From the NCBI RefSeq assembly GCF_018223345.1, contig NZ_CP073587.1, positions 3,222,001-3,286,000 on the forward strand: a stretch of DNA of 64,000 nucleotides, given 5' to 3'. How positions within the stretch are numbered: position 1 is the stretch's first letter; the number at the start of each line of letters is the position of its first letter. Of the stretch, positions 45,091 to 54,468 are shown piece by piece. Origin of the DNA: Shewanella yunxiaonensis (GTDB lineage Bacteria > Pseudomonadota > Gammaproteobacteria > Enterobacterales > Shewanellaceae). The notes beneath the pieces were generated by a model. It was not told the origin of the DNA. It did no database searches and was given only the letters and a program-made list of their open reading frames with translations. The position numbers and the translations under genes were made by a program.

Positions 45091-45435
45091 TCAGTCAAAA
45101 GGTAATTCTGCGTGTCCTGTGATAATTATGCCTGGCGATTCGTAAAAACTGCCGCCAACAATGCGATATGCTGATGCGTTCATCAGTGTTTCTGCATCCC
45201 CAGGTTTTATATTCTCGCTATTAGTGGCCGATAGAACCGTTCTAAACCATCGCCCTGATTTTGTAAATGAAGGGTATTCAACTCGGTAGAAGAGCCAGTT
45301 TTGGGCACAATTTGGACATTGGTAAAACCAGACGTCGCCATAACGACTATTAGTCATATCAAGACCTAAAAATACGCCGTTACGTTCACAATCCCAAAGT
45401 CTGGGCTGCATGCATTCACATTCATCAATTGACAT
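45091..45435 (-). CDS. Hypothetical cysteine-rich protein, possible zinc ribbon
   Basis: This protein has about 114 residues from ATG 45435 (GGGAT upstream); an ATG at 45486 gives 131 residues but has no ribosome site. Cysteines occur as ECECMQ, WDCE and CPNC, a spacing that could bind one zinc. The remainder is mixed alpha/beta with many aromatic residues (YGDVWFYQCPNCAQNWLFYRVEY). No signal peptide is present. The pattern recalls small immunity-type or regulatory zinc proteins, but I cannot place it. It lies on the same strand as the cassette genes and shares their low GC content, with no visible attC beside it. Confidence 0.6.
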   Translation of the reverse strand: MSIDECECMQPRLWDCERNGVFLGLDMTNSRYGDVWFYQCPNCAQNWLFYRVEYPSFTKSGRWFRTVLSATNSENIKPGDAETLMNASAYRIVGGSFYESPGIIITGHAELPFD

Positions 45436-45599
45436 AAAACTTATCCCGAGCCCCGAATTAAGGAAACAATCGTCACTCTGTCGCATTGCTAAATTTTGGT
45501 CAATCGTGGATTGCTAGCGTTAAGCTGGTAGATGGTGATGAGCAACACGATTACGCCAAAGGCTTTTCCCCTTGGCGGCAATCTGATGGCATTTAAATG

Positions 45600-46406
45600 C
45601 TACCCGGTAACTGCCGGCTCTTGCGGCACCAAGCGTGATAGTGGCTTTTCCACTTCACTGTAATGGCACAACTCCAAGCGACCATCACGGTGTTCCAATA
45701 CTGCGGTGCAGTTCTCTACCCAGTCGCCGGTATTGATATAAAGCCGTCCTTCTCGGTATTGCAGTTCTGGATGATGAATATGCCCGCAAACCACACCATT
45801 GACGCCATGAGCGAAGGCGCTTTGCAGCGCGGCTTCGCGAAAACGCTGCATTGCTGTTTCTGCCTTGGTAGAGCACTGTTTTAAAGTACGTGCCACCGAC
45901 TGATACGGCAAACCCAACAGTCGCCGTCCGGCGTTCCACAGTCGGTTGAGGAACAGCACTAAATCGTAAGCATTATCACCGAGCCAGGCATCAAAGCGGC
46001 TGGCGCATAATTCCCGGTCAAATTCATCACCATGGATCAACAGTAATTTGCCGTGAGATGGACTGTCGTAGATAAACTCGCGATGGACTTCTATCTGGTC
46101 CACCGCACCACCATCAAAACGGCGCATGGTGACATCGTGATTTCCCGGTACATAAATCACTCGAGTCCCCTGGCGCGCTTTGTCCACTAATAACTGAAAC
46201 ACTTGTTGGTGTGTGTTAGGCCAATACCAACGCCGGTTAAGTGCCTGCATATCAACAACATCGCCGACGAGAAACAGAAAATCGCTTTGATGTTGTTTGA
46301 GAAAGGTCAACAGATACTCGGCGCGACAATGCTTTTCGCCAAGGTGAAGATCCGATAGCCAGATAGCCCGGCAATAGCGGCTGGTTGAAGTTGCTGCTGA
46401 GGTCAT
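45600..46406 (-). CDS. Calcineurin-like metallophosphoesterase (LpxH/UDP-2,3-diacylglucosamine diphosphatase type)
   Basis: This 268-residue protein has the full metallophosphoesterase motif set: SDLHLGE, GDVVDM, GNHD, HGDEFD and GHIHHPE. The insert between GDEFD and GHIH (about 60 residues, AWLGDNAYDLVLFLNRLWN and onwards) matches the LpxH2-like family that hydrolyses UDP-2,3-diacylglucosamine in lipid A synthesis. It is cytoplasmic and may be peripheral to the membrane. A canonical LpxH may exist elsewhere, so the true substrate remains open. It is probably monocistronic. Confidence 0.85.
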   Translation of the reverse strand: MTSAATSTSRYCRAIWLSDLHLGEKHCRAEYLLTFLKQHQSDFLFLVGDVVDMQALNRRWYWPNTHQQVFQLLVDKARQGTRVIYVPGNHDVTMRRFDGGAVDQIEVHREFIYDSPSHGKLLLIHGDEFDRELCASRFDAWLGDNAYDLVLFLNRLWNAGRRLLGLPYQSVARTLKQCSTKAETAMQRFREAALQSAFAHGVNGVVCGHIHHPELQYREGRLYINTGDWVENCTAVLEHRDGRLELCHYSEVEKPLSRLVPQEPAVTG

Positions 46407-46510
46407 GGTTAGGTTCCTGTACCTGACGGAAATTCAACAGCTGCAGATTAGCTAGCAGGTTTGACGCAATGGTTACCACAACTTGATGATTTTATGACAA
46501 GGACTCAGGT

Positions 46511-46539
46511 AAAAGGCCGTGAACCAAGGTCACGGCCTT
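46511..46539 (-). terminator. Rho-independent terminator of the kdgT operon
   Basis: AAGGCCGTGA (46513-46522) and TCACGGCCTT (46530-46539) pair perfectly. On the minus strand a short T-run follows. It begins 15 bases after the permease stop. Confidence 0.85.
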
Positions 46540-46553
46540 AACGACAACGGGGG

Positions 46554-47516
46554 TTATGCTACCTGTTGTGCTTGCTGCAACAGCGCTTTTTTCGCCGCAT
46601 TACGCTTGGCAACCCAAGTGGTAAGCAGTGGCACCGTCAGCGCCGTCAGAATGGTTGATGCCGCCACTTGCGTGGTTGCAATGGCGGCCGCCTGATGCAT
46701 GCTTGGATCAATCAATGCAATGGCAGCAGGAGTCGCCACCGCATTACCCGAGGTCGATGAGATTGCGGCCCCGGCAACGCCGGAACCGCCAGAGGCTTTG
46801 TCGGCAAAGATGTTAAAGACACCGCCGAGAAGTAAGGTCATCAACCCCAGTAAAATGCCAGATGCACCTGATGACAATAGCATACCGAAGTCGATACCCA
46901 CCCCTAGTCCAAAGGCAAAGAAAGGGATCAACATATTGGCACCGGCGCGGAGGAATACTCGCATCTCCTCATCCAGGTTACCTAGTAACATGCCGATCAG
47001 AATAGGAATGATCACACCCACCAAATTCATAAAAGGAATGGATACCAAGCCAGCGGTTCCGAGTGCCACCATAGTCAGGAACGGCCCATCGTTGAGAGAA
47101 ACAATGGCAATAGCACCAACATCGGTTTCTGAGCCATATTCACCTGTCAAAGCAGCATACAAACCGCCATTGCTGTTGGTCATCGCGGCGATAATTGCCA
47201 GTGCTGACAGACCGAACAGACCATCTGGACCAAACAGTTTGGCAACCGCCAACCCAACTGCTGTTCCCACTAAAAACTTCACCAGCGTAATGGTGACACC
47301 GGTTTTTACTGCTTTAGGTGCCGCTTTCAGTTTGATGTCTGCCCCCATGCAGACCAGAAATACCCCTAAAATTGCCATCGCGCCGTGGGAAATGGAGGTA
47401 ACAAAACCACCAATTTCTAACGAGCCAGGAGCAAAGGTTTTGAACAAGGCACCAAGCAGCAAGGGGATTACCATCATGCCGCCGGGAAATTTCTCGATTG
47501 CTTGTTTGATTTTCAT
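46554..47516 (-). CDS. kdgT: KdgT-family 2-keto-3-deoxygluconate-type permease
   Basis: This 320-residue, ten-helix carrier belongs to the KdgT family, with the start [33 protein letters not shown] and the [16 protein letters not shown] segment. KdgT imports 2-keto-3-deoxygluconate with H+. It is the last gene of a three-gene operon behind a split dehydratase. A dehydratase would normally produce, not consume, KDG-type acids, so the true substrate is probably an upstream sugar acid or related hydroxy acid. The annotation by family is firm; the substrate is not. Confidence 0.85.
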   Translation of the reverse strand: MKIKQAIEKFPGGMMVIPLLLGALFKTFAPGSLEIGGFVTSISHGAMAILGVFLVCMGADIKLKAAPKAVKTGVTITLVKFLVGTAVGLAVAKLFGPDGLFGLSALAIIAAMTNSNGGLYAALTGEYGSETDVGAIAIVSLNDGPFLTMVALGTAGLVSIPFMNLVGVIIPILIGMLLGNLDEEMRVFLRAGANMLIPFFAFGLGVGIDFGMLLSSGASGILLGLMTLLLGGVFNIFADKASGGSGVAGAAISSTSGNAVATPAAIALIDPSMHQAAAIATTQVAASTILTALTVPLLTTWVAKRNAAKKALLQQAQQVA

Positions 47517-47575
47517 AATGTTGTGCTCTGATTAAAGCGCTGGCGCTGATACTGAATCAGCCCCAGCGCAAGTGC

Positions 47576-48736
47576 TTAGAAAGTAGGTGCAGTCTTGTAA
47601 ATACAGAACTCTTTATGACCGAGGGTTTCCGCCTTGGTGTGCTTGCCACTGGCAACCGTCAGGATCTCCTTCAGTAATACCTGGCCCATGTCCTGTATCG
47701 ATTTTTCGCCGTCGATAATCGCGGAAACATCCAGATCGATGTTGCCGGGCATCTTGTTATAGGTCTGCTTGTTACCGGTGATCTTGATAACCGGCGCAAT
47801 GGCATTGCCGGTTGGTGAACCGCGACCGGTGGTAAATACCATGATATGAGCACCACCAGCCGCCATGCCGGTCATTGACTCGACGTCCTGCCCAGGGCTG
47901 TCCATGATGTAAAGTCCTTTCTGGGTAGGCATATCGGCATAATTGAGAACACCAGTAATCGGGGCATGGCCAGACTTATGGATACAACCCAGCGATTTTT
48001 CCTCAATAGTAGTCAGGCCACCTTCAATATTGCCGGGAGTGGGCTGCCCACCGCGAATATCTTCGCCAAGTGCCATCGCCCGAGCTTCGCAATCACGTAC
48101 CAGTTTTAGAATGGCTTCGGAGGCTTCTGGCGTAATGGCTCGGCGCGCCACTACATGTTCTGCACCAATGAATTCTGTAGTTTCTGACAGCATGGAAGTG
48201 CCACCGTTATTTACGATGGCGTCAGAAGCCTCACCCAGTGTTGGGTTAGAAGCCAGACCTGATGTGGTATCAGAGCCACCACATTCCATACCGAGGATCA
48301 GTTCGCTGATGTCACACTCTTCGCGCACTTGCAGTGATAACTGCTGGGCAAATTCCCGTGCATATTCAGCACCTTTAGCCAGTGCCCCCAATGTGCCGCC
48401 ATCGCCTTGAATGGTGACCATTTCAACCGGTTTGCCGGTCTTTTTAATCTCATCATAAACATAAGTGGGTTCGGTACCCTCACAGCCAAGACCGACCACG
48501 ACTACTGCGCCAACGTTGCCATTCAGCGCAGTGTTGATAACCGTTTTAGTGGTAAGGCGCGCATCGGAGCCAATCTGACAACAGCCGAAAGTGTTGTTGA
48601 TATAAGTACAACCCTGCACTTTTTCAGCGATCTCACGAGCGACCTGGTTAGAACAAACACTGGTCGCCAGAACCAATACATAGTTACGAATGCCGATCTG
48701 ACCATTTGGTCGTCTGTATCCCATAAATTTCATCAT
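47576..48736 (-). CDS. UxaA/GarD-type sugar-acid dehydratase, large (catalytic) subunit
   Basis: This 386-residue protein corresponds to the C-terminal part of altronate dehydratase (UxaA, about 495 residues). It has GYRRPNGQIGIRNYVLVLATSVCSNQVA at the start (residues 5-32), GCCQIG, GLGCEGTEP and GMECGGSDTTSG. The conserved cysteines fit the iron-dependent dehydratase family, which also includes galactarate dehydratase and the sulfolactate lyase SuyB. The N-terminal SAF domain is a separate gene upstream. The substrate is unknown. GAGAGG lies just before the ATG. Confidence 0.85.
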   Translation of the reverse strand: MMKFMGYRRPNGQIGIRNYVLVLATSVCSNQVAREIAEKVQGCTYINNTFGCCQIGSDARLTTKTVINTALNGNVGAVVVVGLGCEGTEPTYVYDEIKKTGKPVEMVTIQGDGGTLGALAKGAEYAREFAQQLSLQVREECDISELILGMECGGSDTTSGLASNPTLGEASDAIVNNGGTSMLSETTEFIGAEHVVARRAITPEASEAILKLVRDCEARAMALGEDIRGGQPTPGNIEGGLTTIEEKSLGCIHKSGHAPITGVLNYADMPTQKGLYIMDSPGQDVESMTGMAAGGAHIMVFTTGRGSPTGNAIAPVIKITGNKQTYNKMPGNIDLDVSAIIDGEKSIQDMGQVLLKEILTVASGKHTKAETLGHKEFCIYKTAPTF

Positions 48737-48759
48737 GACCTCTCATTCATCTGTGCTGG

Positions 48760-49053
48760 TTATGCCTGGTGATCGCCGCGACCACGTTCACTTTCCACGT
48801 TATGCACGTGTACCCACTCGCCGACTTGAATGTCCTGAGTTGCCAGACCAATCGATTCGCCGTATTTGATGACATGCTCGCCCGCAGCAATTGGCTTGAT
48901 CGCCAACTTATGGCCGAAGGCGATATCGTCTTTTAGCCTGACTTCACTGTCCTGATCGTTGATAAACATGCTGGCAACATCGCCTTTTTTAAGGGCAACG
49001 GTGGCGACTGCTATCGAGTCTTGCGCCGTAATCACCACTGCGTTCTTTTTCAT
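48760..49053 (-). CDS. SAF-domain small subunit of the split UxaA-type dehydratase
   Basis: This protein of about 97 residues starts at ATG 49053, which has GAGG eight bases upstream; a GTG three codons earlier lies too close. It matches the N-terminal SAF domain of UxaA (IAFGHKLAIKPIAAGEHVIKYGESIG and then WVHVHNV at the C terminus). It is the first gene of the operon, 23 bases before the large subunit. Together the two add up to about the length of a fused UxaA, the arrangement also seen in SuyA/SuyB. A sigma-54 promoter precedes it. Confidence 0.85.
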   Translation of the reverse strand: MKKNAVVITAQDSIAVATVALKKGDVASMFINDQDSEVRLKDDIAFGHKLAIKPIAAGEHVIKYGESIGLATQDIQVGEWVHVHNVESERGRGDHQA

Positions 49054-49091
49054 CTCATCCACCTCTTATGTTTATTGGCAACACCACTATC

Positions 49092-49106
49092 GCAATCACG
49101 ATGCCA
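49092..49106 (-). promoter_or_regulatory. Sigma-54 (RpoN) promoter of the dehydratase-kdgT operon
   Basis: On the minus strand TGGCATCGTGATTGC has the invariant GG and GC dinucleotides separated by ten bases, the -24/-12 form. It lies about 40 bases upstream of the small-subunit start and faces away from a sigma-54 activator gene. The match to the consensus TGGCACN5TTGC is close. Confidence 0.85.
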
Positions 49107-49214
49107 AAAAATTAGTGGATTGATTTTGTTTAATTTTTGTGAAATTGCTCGACCGCCACCAGAAAAAAGTGAGGTACTATCCATCAACCACTGCAGCAAA
49201 TTACATCACCGCCA

Positions 49215-49238
49215 GTTGCAACCGCTGAACATTGCAAC
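49215..49238. promoter_or_regulatory. Putative upstream activating sequence for the PrpR-type activator
   Basis: Two copies of a palindromic octamer, GTTGCAAC (49215-49222) and ATTGCAAC (49231-49238), are spaced 16 bp apart. They lie about 110-145 bp upstream of the sigma-54 promoter and just before the activator's own start. The position and spacing fit an enhancer for the divergent activator. Confidence 0.5.
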
Positions 49239-49253
49239 AGTTGGAGTACGTCC

Positions 49254-51182
49254 ATGAGTTACCGCAATAAAATATGTCTGGTGGCCCCATATGAAGAATT
49301 GGCCAATGCCGCTGAAAGACTGCTACTAACGTTGCCATTTGCGATTGATATTTACCGCAGTGATCTGACCCATATAGTCAGCGATATTCCAGTGTTGGAA
49401 AGCCGAGGCTACCAGGTATTGATCAGCCGCGGCGGCTGTGCTGAATTGCTACGACGCAACTGTGCATTGCCCCTGGTGGAAATCAAAGTATCGCTGTTTG
49501 ACCTGTTCGATGTGCTCTCGCCCTTTATTGGTCAATCGCAAAAAATCGGCGTGGTGGGATTTCGTAGCGTGATATCCAGTTGCAAGAAACTGACGGAAAA
49601 ACTGTGCATTAACAGTGAATTACTGTTTGTGGAGGATGACCATGCCAACGATATGGAAAAGCAGATCCTTCAGGTGAAACAGCAACTGGATAATCGTCAA
49701 TTCGACTGGATTGTCGGTGATGCGGTGTATCAGGACTTTTTTGCGCGCAAAAAAGAAGGCTACACCATCATTCAGTCCAGCGATGAATCGATCACTAAAG
49801 CCTTTGAAGACGCCGATGCACTTACTAAAGCCTTTGTCGCCAAACATAAAGAAAGTCTTTATTTTCAAACGGTTTTTAACCACTACGAAAATAGTTTAAT
49901 TACAGTCAACGCCAATGGTGAAGTGATCCACGTTAACTGTAATGCGGGGGAAGTACTGGGACTGGAAGGCAAAAATATTCGCGTTTTAGCTGATATTGAT
50001 CCGGCGCTGGAAAGCGCGATGGATTGGGAACGACTTACGCAAGGCAAGAAAATTATCGGCACGATTGTCGATGCGGACTGTGGCACCTTGGTGATCAACC
50101 AGATCCCGATGCTGGCCGAAAACGCCCTATACCGGGTGATGCTCAGCATTCAAACCGTAAACAACCTCCGAGGCATGGAATACAACGTACGCCGCCATGA
50201 ATTGGCGCGGCGCGGATTGTCGACCCGTTACAGCTTTAGGGACATCATCTCCACCAACAAAGATATGCTGAGGCGGCTTCAGCTAATCGAGAGTTATGCT
50301 AAAACCGATGCCACCATCATGATTTACGGTGAAAGTGGCACCGGCAAGGAGATGATTGCGCAGAGTATTCATAATGCCAGTAACCGCAGTCATGGCCCGT
50401 TTGTGGCGGTGAACTGTGGTGCGTTAGCCCCGCAATTGCTGGAAAGTGAGTTGTTCGGCTATGTTCCGGGTGCGTTCACCGGAGCCTCGGCTAAAGGCAA
50501 GATGGGCCTGTTTGAATTGGCGCATGGTGGCACAATTTTCCTGGATGAGATCAGCGAGCTGGATAAAAACCTGCAATCCCGGTTGCTGAGGGTATTACAG
50601 GAACGGCAAATTATGCGTTTAGGCTCTGACCAGGTGATCCCGGTAGATATCCGGGTGCTGTCGGCCAGCAATCATCAGCTGCAGGCATTGGTAAAAGAAA
50701 ACAAATTCCGCGAAGATCTCTATTACCGCCTGAATATCCTGAAAGCTACCCCGTTGCCACTGCGCGACCGCCGAGAGGACATCATTCCGATTGGTCAGCA
50801 TTTGATCCAGAAATTTTCACGCAAATACAACAAGCCGGTCATCGAACTGAGCAATGAACTGTGGCAACTGCTGCTGAAATATAACTGGCCGGGCAACGTG
50901 CGGCAGTTGGGTAATATCATTGAGCGGCTGGTGCTGTCGATTACCGTCAGCCCCGCCTCCATCGACGAAGCCTTGCTATTGCTGGACGACATGGAAACCG
51001 ATGGCGAAGCAGTGCTTAAAAACAGTTGCCGCAAATGCCGTTTCGTCAATGGCAGTTTTGGGGAGATCCGTCTGGCGATCCTGCAATATATCCTGCAACA
51101 GGAACACTACAATAAATCGCGTGTCGCCAAGCGGCTGAATGTGGATCGAACCTCCATCAATCGTTGGCTGAATGAACAATAA
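49254..51182 (+). CDS. Sigma-54-dependent transcriptional activator with PrpR-type sensor domain
   Basis: This 642-residue enhancer-binding protein has a PrpR_N sensor (about residues 5-190), a PAS-like domain (about 205-310) and an AAA+ core. The core carries Walker A GESGTGKE (about 358), the sigma-54 contact loop GAFTGA, and Walker B GTIFLDEISEL. A C-terminal Fis-type helix-turn-helix contains NKSRVAKRLNVDRTSINRW. A CRKC pair sits between the core and the DNA-binding end. GGAG lies seven bases before the ATG. It is divergent from the sigma-54 operon it almost certainly activates. The PrpR_N domain suggests a small carboxylic-acid inducer. Confidence 0.92.
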   Translation: MSYRNKICLVAPYEELANAAERLLLTLPFAIDIYRSDLTHIVSDIPVLESRGYQVLISRGGCAELLRRNCALPLVEIKVSLFDLFDVLSPFIGQSQKIGVVGFRSVISSCKKLTEKLCINSELLFVEDDHANDMEKQILQVKQQLDNRQFDWIVGDAVYQDFFARKKEGYTIIQSSDESITKAFEDADALTKAFVAKHKESLYFQTVFNHYENSLITVNANGEVIHVNCNAGEVLGLEGKNIRVLADIDPALESAMDWERLTQGKKIIGTIVDADCGTLVINQIPMLAENALYRVMLSIQTVNNLRGMEYNVRRHELARRGLSTRYSFRDIISTNKDMLRRLQLIESYAKTDATIMIYGESGTGKEMIAQSIHNASNRSHGPFVAVNCGALAPQLLESELFGYVPGAFTGASAKGKMGLFELAHGGTIFLDEISELDKNLQSRLLRVLQERQIMRLGSDQVIPVDIRVLSASNHQLQALVKENKFREDLYYRLNILKATPLPLRDRREDIIPIGQHLIQKFSRKYNKPVIELSNELWQLLLKYNWPGNVRQLGNIIERLVLSITVSPASIDEALLLLDDMETDGEAVLKNSCRKCRFVNGSFGEIRLAILQYILQQEHYNKSRVAKRLNVDRTSINRWLNEQ

Positions 51183-51223
51183 AGCTGAATCGACAAGGTG
51201 CGTTCGCCGATTTTTATGCGACG

Positions 51224-52441
51224 CTAACCGCCGAAGTCATCCAGCAGGATGTTGTCTCGCTCGACACCGAGGCTTTCCAACATGGAGATCACCGAGCTGT
51301 TCATAATGGGTGGGCCACACATGTAATACTCGCAATCTTCCGGCGCCTTGTGCTGTTTGAGAAAGTTTTCATACACCACGTTATGAATAAAGCCGGTATA
51401 ACCGTGCCAGTGATCTTCTGGCAACGGTTCCGACAAGGCGATGTGCCATTCAAAGTTCGGATGAGCGCGTGCCAGTTCATCGAACTCCTCCTGATAAAAC
51501 ACTTCACGCAGCGAGCGGGCGCCATACCAGAAGGTCATCTTGCGTTGGGTCTGCCGGGTTTTCAGCTGGTCGAAAATGTGCGAGCGCATTGGTGCCATCC
51601 CGGCACCACCACCGATAAACACCATTTCTGCTTTGGTATCTTTGACAAAGAACTCTCCAAACGGCCCGGAAATCGTCACCCGGTCACCCGGTTTCAGATT
51701 AAAAATGTAGGAAGACATCTGTCCTGGCGGAATATGTAGTTTAGGCGGCGTGGCAATTCGCACATTCAACATAATGCGGCCCTTTTCTGCCGGGTAGTTC
51801 GCCATGGAATAAGCTCGCATCAGCGGTGTATTTACCTTGGACACCAGCTCAAACAGATCATGTTTTTGCCACTCATCACGATACTTTGCATCTATATCAA
51901 AATCGCAGTAATGCACTTCGTGAGCCGGGGCTTCAATCTGGATATAGCCGCCCGCTTTGAAGTTCACCTCTTCGCCTTCGGGTAGTTTCAGCAATAACTC
52001 TTTGATATAGGTTGCGGTATTGCGATTAGACAGTACCTGACATTGCCATTTGCGGACCCCAAAGATCTCTTCTTCCAACTCCAGTTCCATATCGTTTTTC
52101 ACGGCGACCTGACACGCCAGTCGGCACCCCGCTTTAGCGTCTTTTTTGCTGATATGCTCCATCTCTGTCGGCAGAATATCGCCACCACCGGATTTGATAA
52201 TCACCCGGCACTGACCACAGGTGCCACCACCGCCACAGGCAGATGGTACAAAAATCTCTTTGGATGCCAGTGCGGCCAACAGCTTACCGCCAGCAGCCAC
52301 GGTGACGCTTTTGCTGGCATCATCATTAATGGTCAAATGCACATCGCCACTTTGTACCAGACGACTTTTGGCAAACAGGATCAACGCCACCAGCAAACAC
52401 ACCACCAAGGTAAACATGCCGATGCCAATTAACATTTCCAT
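51224..52441 (-). CDS. nqrF: Na+-NQR subunit F (NADH dehydrogenase, FAD and 2Fe-2S)
   Basis: This 405-residue subunit is the electron entry of the sodium pump. It has one N-terminal membrane helix and a ferredoxin domain with [10 protein letters not shown] plus a later cysteine in GCRLAC. The FAD domain contains RAYSMANYP, and the NADH domain contains [13 protein letters not shown] and CGPP. It ends in LLDDFGG, as in other NqrF proteins. It oxidises NADH and passes electrons through FAD and 2Fe-2S to the membrane subunits. It is the last gene of nqrA-F. Confidence 0.97.
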   Translation of the reverse strand: MEMLIGIGMFTLVVCLLVALILFAKSRLVQSGDVHLTINDDASKSVTVAAGGKLLAALASKEIFVPSACGGGGTCGQCRVIIKSGGGDILPTEMEHISKKDAKAGCRLACQVAVKNDMELELEEEIFGVRKWQCQVLSNRNTATYIKELLLKLPEGEEVNFKAGGYIQIEAPAHEVHYCDFDIDAKYRDEWQKHDLFELVSKVNTPLMRAYSMANYPAEKGRIMLNVRIATPPKLHIPPGQMSSYIFNLKPGDRVTISGPFGEFFVKDTKAEMVFIGGGAGMAPMRSHIFDQLKTRQTQRKMTFWYGARSLREVFYQEEFDELARAHPNFEWHIALSEPLPEDHWHGYTGFIHNVVYENFLKQHKAPEDCEYYMCGPPIMNSSVISMLESLGVERDNILLDDFGG

Positions 52442-52459
52442 CTGAATGCTCCTTCGTGG

Positions 52460-53068
52460 TTACAGGGTGATACCCGCAAAGGCCATAAAGCCCAATGCCA
52501 TCAAGCCAGTGGTGATAAAGGTAATGCCGATACCTTGCAGATTCTTCGGTATTGCGTTGAATTTCAGTCGCTCGCGGATCCCCGCCAGCAGCACAATGGC
52601 CAGCGCCCAGCCACAGCCCGCGCCGACACCAAACACAATCGATTCGCCAAAGTTGTAATCACGGTTGGACATAAAAATCACCCCGGCAAAAATGGCGCAG
52701 TTTACCGTCAGCAGCGGCAGAAAAATCCCCAAGGTCTGGTACAGCGCCGGGACATAACGATCCAGCACCATTTCGAGGATCTGCACCAATGCCGCAATCA
52801 CCCCGATAAAGGTGATCAATTGCAGATAGCTCAAGTCCAAATTGGCGAATCCGGCCCAGGCCAGCGCCCCCGGTTTCAACACATAGCTGTAAATCAGCTG
52901 ATTCACCGGCACCGCCAGCAGCATCACCACAACCACCGCAATACCAAGGCCAAATGCCGTCGACACCTTTTTCGACACCGCCAGAAAAGTACACATACCG
53001 AGAAAGAACGACAACGCCATGTTGTCGATGAAGGTCGCCTGAATAAACAGATTGAGATAGTGTTCCAT
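52460..53068 (-). CDS. nqrE: Na+-NQR subunit E
   Basis: This 202-residue, six-helix membrane subunit starts [24 protein letters not shown] at residues 1-24. It carries the paired conserved cysteines (in LGMCTFLAV and VNCAIFAG) that form the intramembrane iron or FeS centre with NqrD. It lies 18 bases before nqrF. Confidence 0.97.
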   Translation of the reverse strand: MEHYLNLFIQATFIDNMALSFFLGMCTFLAVSKKVSTAFGLGIAVVVVMLLAVPVNQLIYSYVLKPGALAWAGFANLDLSYLQLITFIGVIAALVQILEMVLDRYVPALYQTLGIFLPLLTVNCAIFAGVIFMSNRDYNFGESIVFGVGAGCGWALAIVLLAGIRERLKFNAIPKNLQGIGITFITTGLMALGFMAFAGITL

Positions 53069-53077
53069 GACGCCTCC

Positions 53078-53698
53078 TTAACGCTGCCGGTTGCGAGCGA
53101 TATTGATCAGCCAGATGATCACGCCGATCAGGAAAAATGCACTCGGCGGCAACTTAAACATCTCATTGGGCAGATACCAGCCACCATTTGCCACGGTTTG
53201 CAGCAGTGTTTTACCAAACAGGGTGCCCGCGCTCAGCAGTTCGCGGACAAATGCTACCGATAACAGAATAAAGCCATAACCGGCAGCGTTGCCCAGGGCA
53301 TCCAGCACCGCCAGATGCGGCGGTTCTTTCATGGCGAAGGCTTCGGCGCGCCCCATCACAATGCAGTTGGTGATGATCAGTCCGACAAACACCGACAGCT
53401 GCTTTGACAGCTCTGGCGCCAAATCTTGCAGCACCATATCCACGACGATCACCAACGAGGCGATAATGGTCATCTGTGCAATGATGCGCACACTGTTGGG
53501 AATCAGGTGGCGGATCAGCGAAATAAACAGGTTGGAGCAGACCACCACAAAGGTCACGGCTAATGTCATCACCAAGGCCGTCTGCATGGAGTTACTTACC
53601 GCCAGTGCGGAACAAACGCCCAATACCTGCATGGCCACGGGGTTGTTGGCAAACACCGGCTGCCACAGCAATTCACGCGTCGTTAATGTTGCACTCAT
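53078..53698 (-). CDS. nqrD: Na+-NQR subunit D
   Basis: This 206-residue membrane subunit pairs with NqrE. The conserved cysteines are in LGVCSALAV and [15 protein letters not shown]. It overlaps nqrC by four bases and precedes nqrE by nine. Confidence 0.97.
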   Translation of the reverse strand: MSATLTTRELLWQPVFANNPVAMQVLGVCSALAVSNSMQTALVMTLAVTFVVVCSNLFISLIRHLIPNSVRIIAQMTIIASLVIVVDMVLQDLAPELSKQLSVFVGLIITNCIVMGRAEAFAMKEPPHLAVLDALGNAAGYGFILLSVAFVRELLSAGTLFGKTLLQTVANGGWYLPNEMFKLPPSAFFLIGVIIWLINIARNRQR

Positions 53699-54468
53699 TT
53701 CGCGGCCTCCATCGCTTTTAGTTTGGCAAGCAGCGGCGTAAAACCTTCGTCACCAAACCAGAAACTGATCATATTCTGCACCCCTGCACCAGTGCGGGTG
53801 GCACCACTGACGCCATCTATCCCATTGAGATCGCCCGCCTTAGCGCCGCCTTTAACAATTTTCAGCGCCAACTTTCCGTTTGCATCAAATAGCTGTTTAC
53901 CATGCCATTTTTGACGCCAATCCTGGTGGTTAATGAAATCGCCGATACCCGGCGTTTCGCCATGTTCATAGAAGACGACCGCCTCGACGGTATTGAGATC
54001 CGGCGTGAGACCAATAAAACCATAGATAATTGACCACAAACCTTTTCCGTAAATCGGCAGCACCCAGCTCTGTAGTTTTCCTTGCGCATCATCCACCCGA
54101 AAGATACGGATTTGATTGGCGCGGGTCTTGATGCGGGCGATGTCTTTGGCAATCTTGCTGGAACTCTGCGGATTGATCGCGGCCATACGCTCGTCATAAT
54201 CCAGCAAGTCATCTTGGGGTAACCGCTGACCATCGGCCAAGGTCACTAACATGGGGGTCACCCGCGAACCAAACAATGTTTTAAAGTTGCTGTTATCACT
54301 CGGAATGTCGGCGGCCAGCAGCACATTCTGCATCAGCTCATTGCGCTGCTTTGCCAGCTTGCGCTCTTTCAATACACCGGCGGTGCCCGTGATCATAAAG
54401 GAGCACAGCAGACACAGGACGATGGTGAACAGGAAGGTTCCGGCGACACTGTCTTTATTGAAGGCCAT
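53695..54468 (-). CDS. nqrC: Na+-NQR subunit C (covalent FMN)
   Basis: This 257-residue subunit has one N-terminal helix and a periplasmic FMN-binding domain. The flavinylation motif SGAT lies in GVSGATRTG near residue 225, where ApbE attaches FMN to the threonine. No apbE gene follows the operon, so the transferase is encoded elsewhere. It overlaps nqrB by 14 bases and nqrD by four. Confidence 0.97.
   Translation of the reverse strand: MAFNKDSVAGTFLFTIVLCLLCSFMITGTAGVLKERKLAKQRNELMQNVLLAADIPSDNSNFKTLFGSRVTPMLVTLADGQRLPQDDLLDYDERMAAINPQSSSKIAKDIARIKTRANQIRIFRVDDAQGKLQSWVLPIYGKGLWSIIYGFIGLTPDLNTVEAVVFYEHGETPGIGDFINHQDWRQKWHGKQLFDANGKLALKIVKGGAKAGDLNGIDGVSGATRTGAGVQNMISFWFGDEGFTPLLAKLKAMEAAK

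Noticed and set aside
45517..45525. GCGTTAAGC, an isolated attC core-like heptamer on the plus strand
   Set aside because: There is no matching RYYYAAC partner or hairpin at the right distance, and its orientation is opposite to the array.
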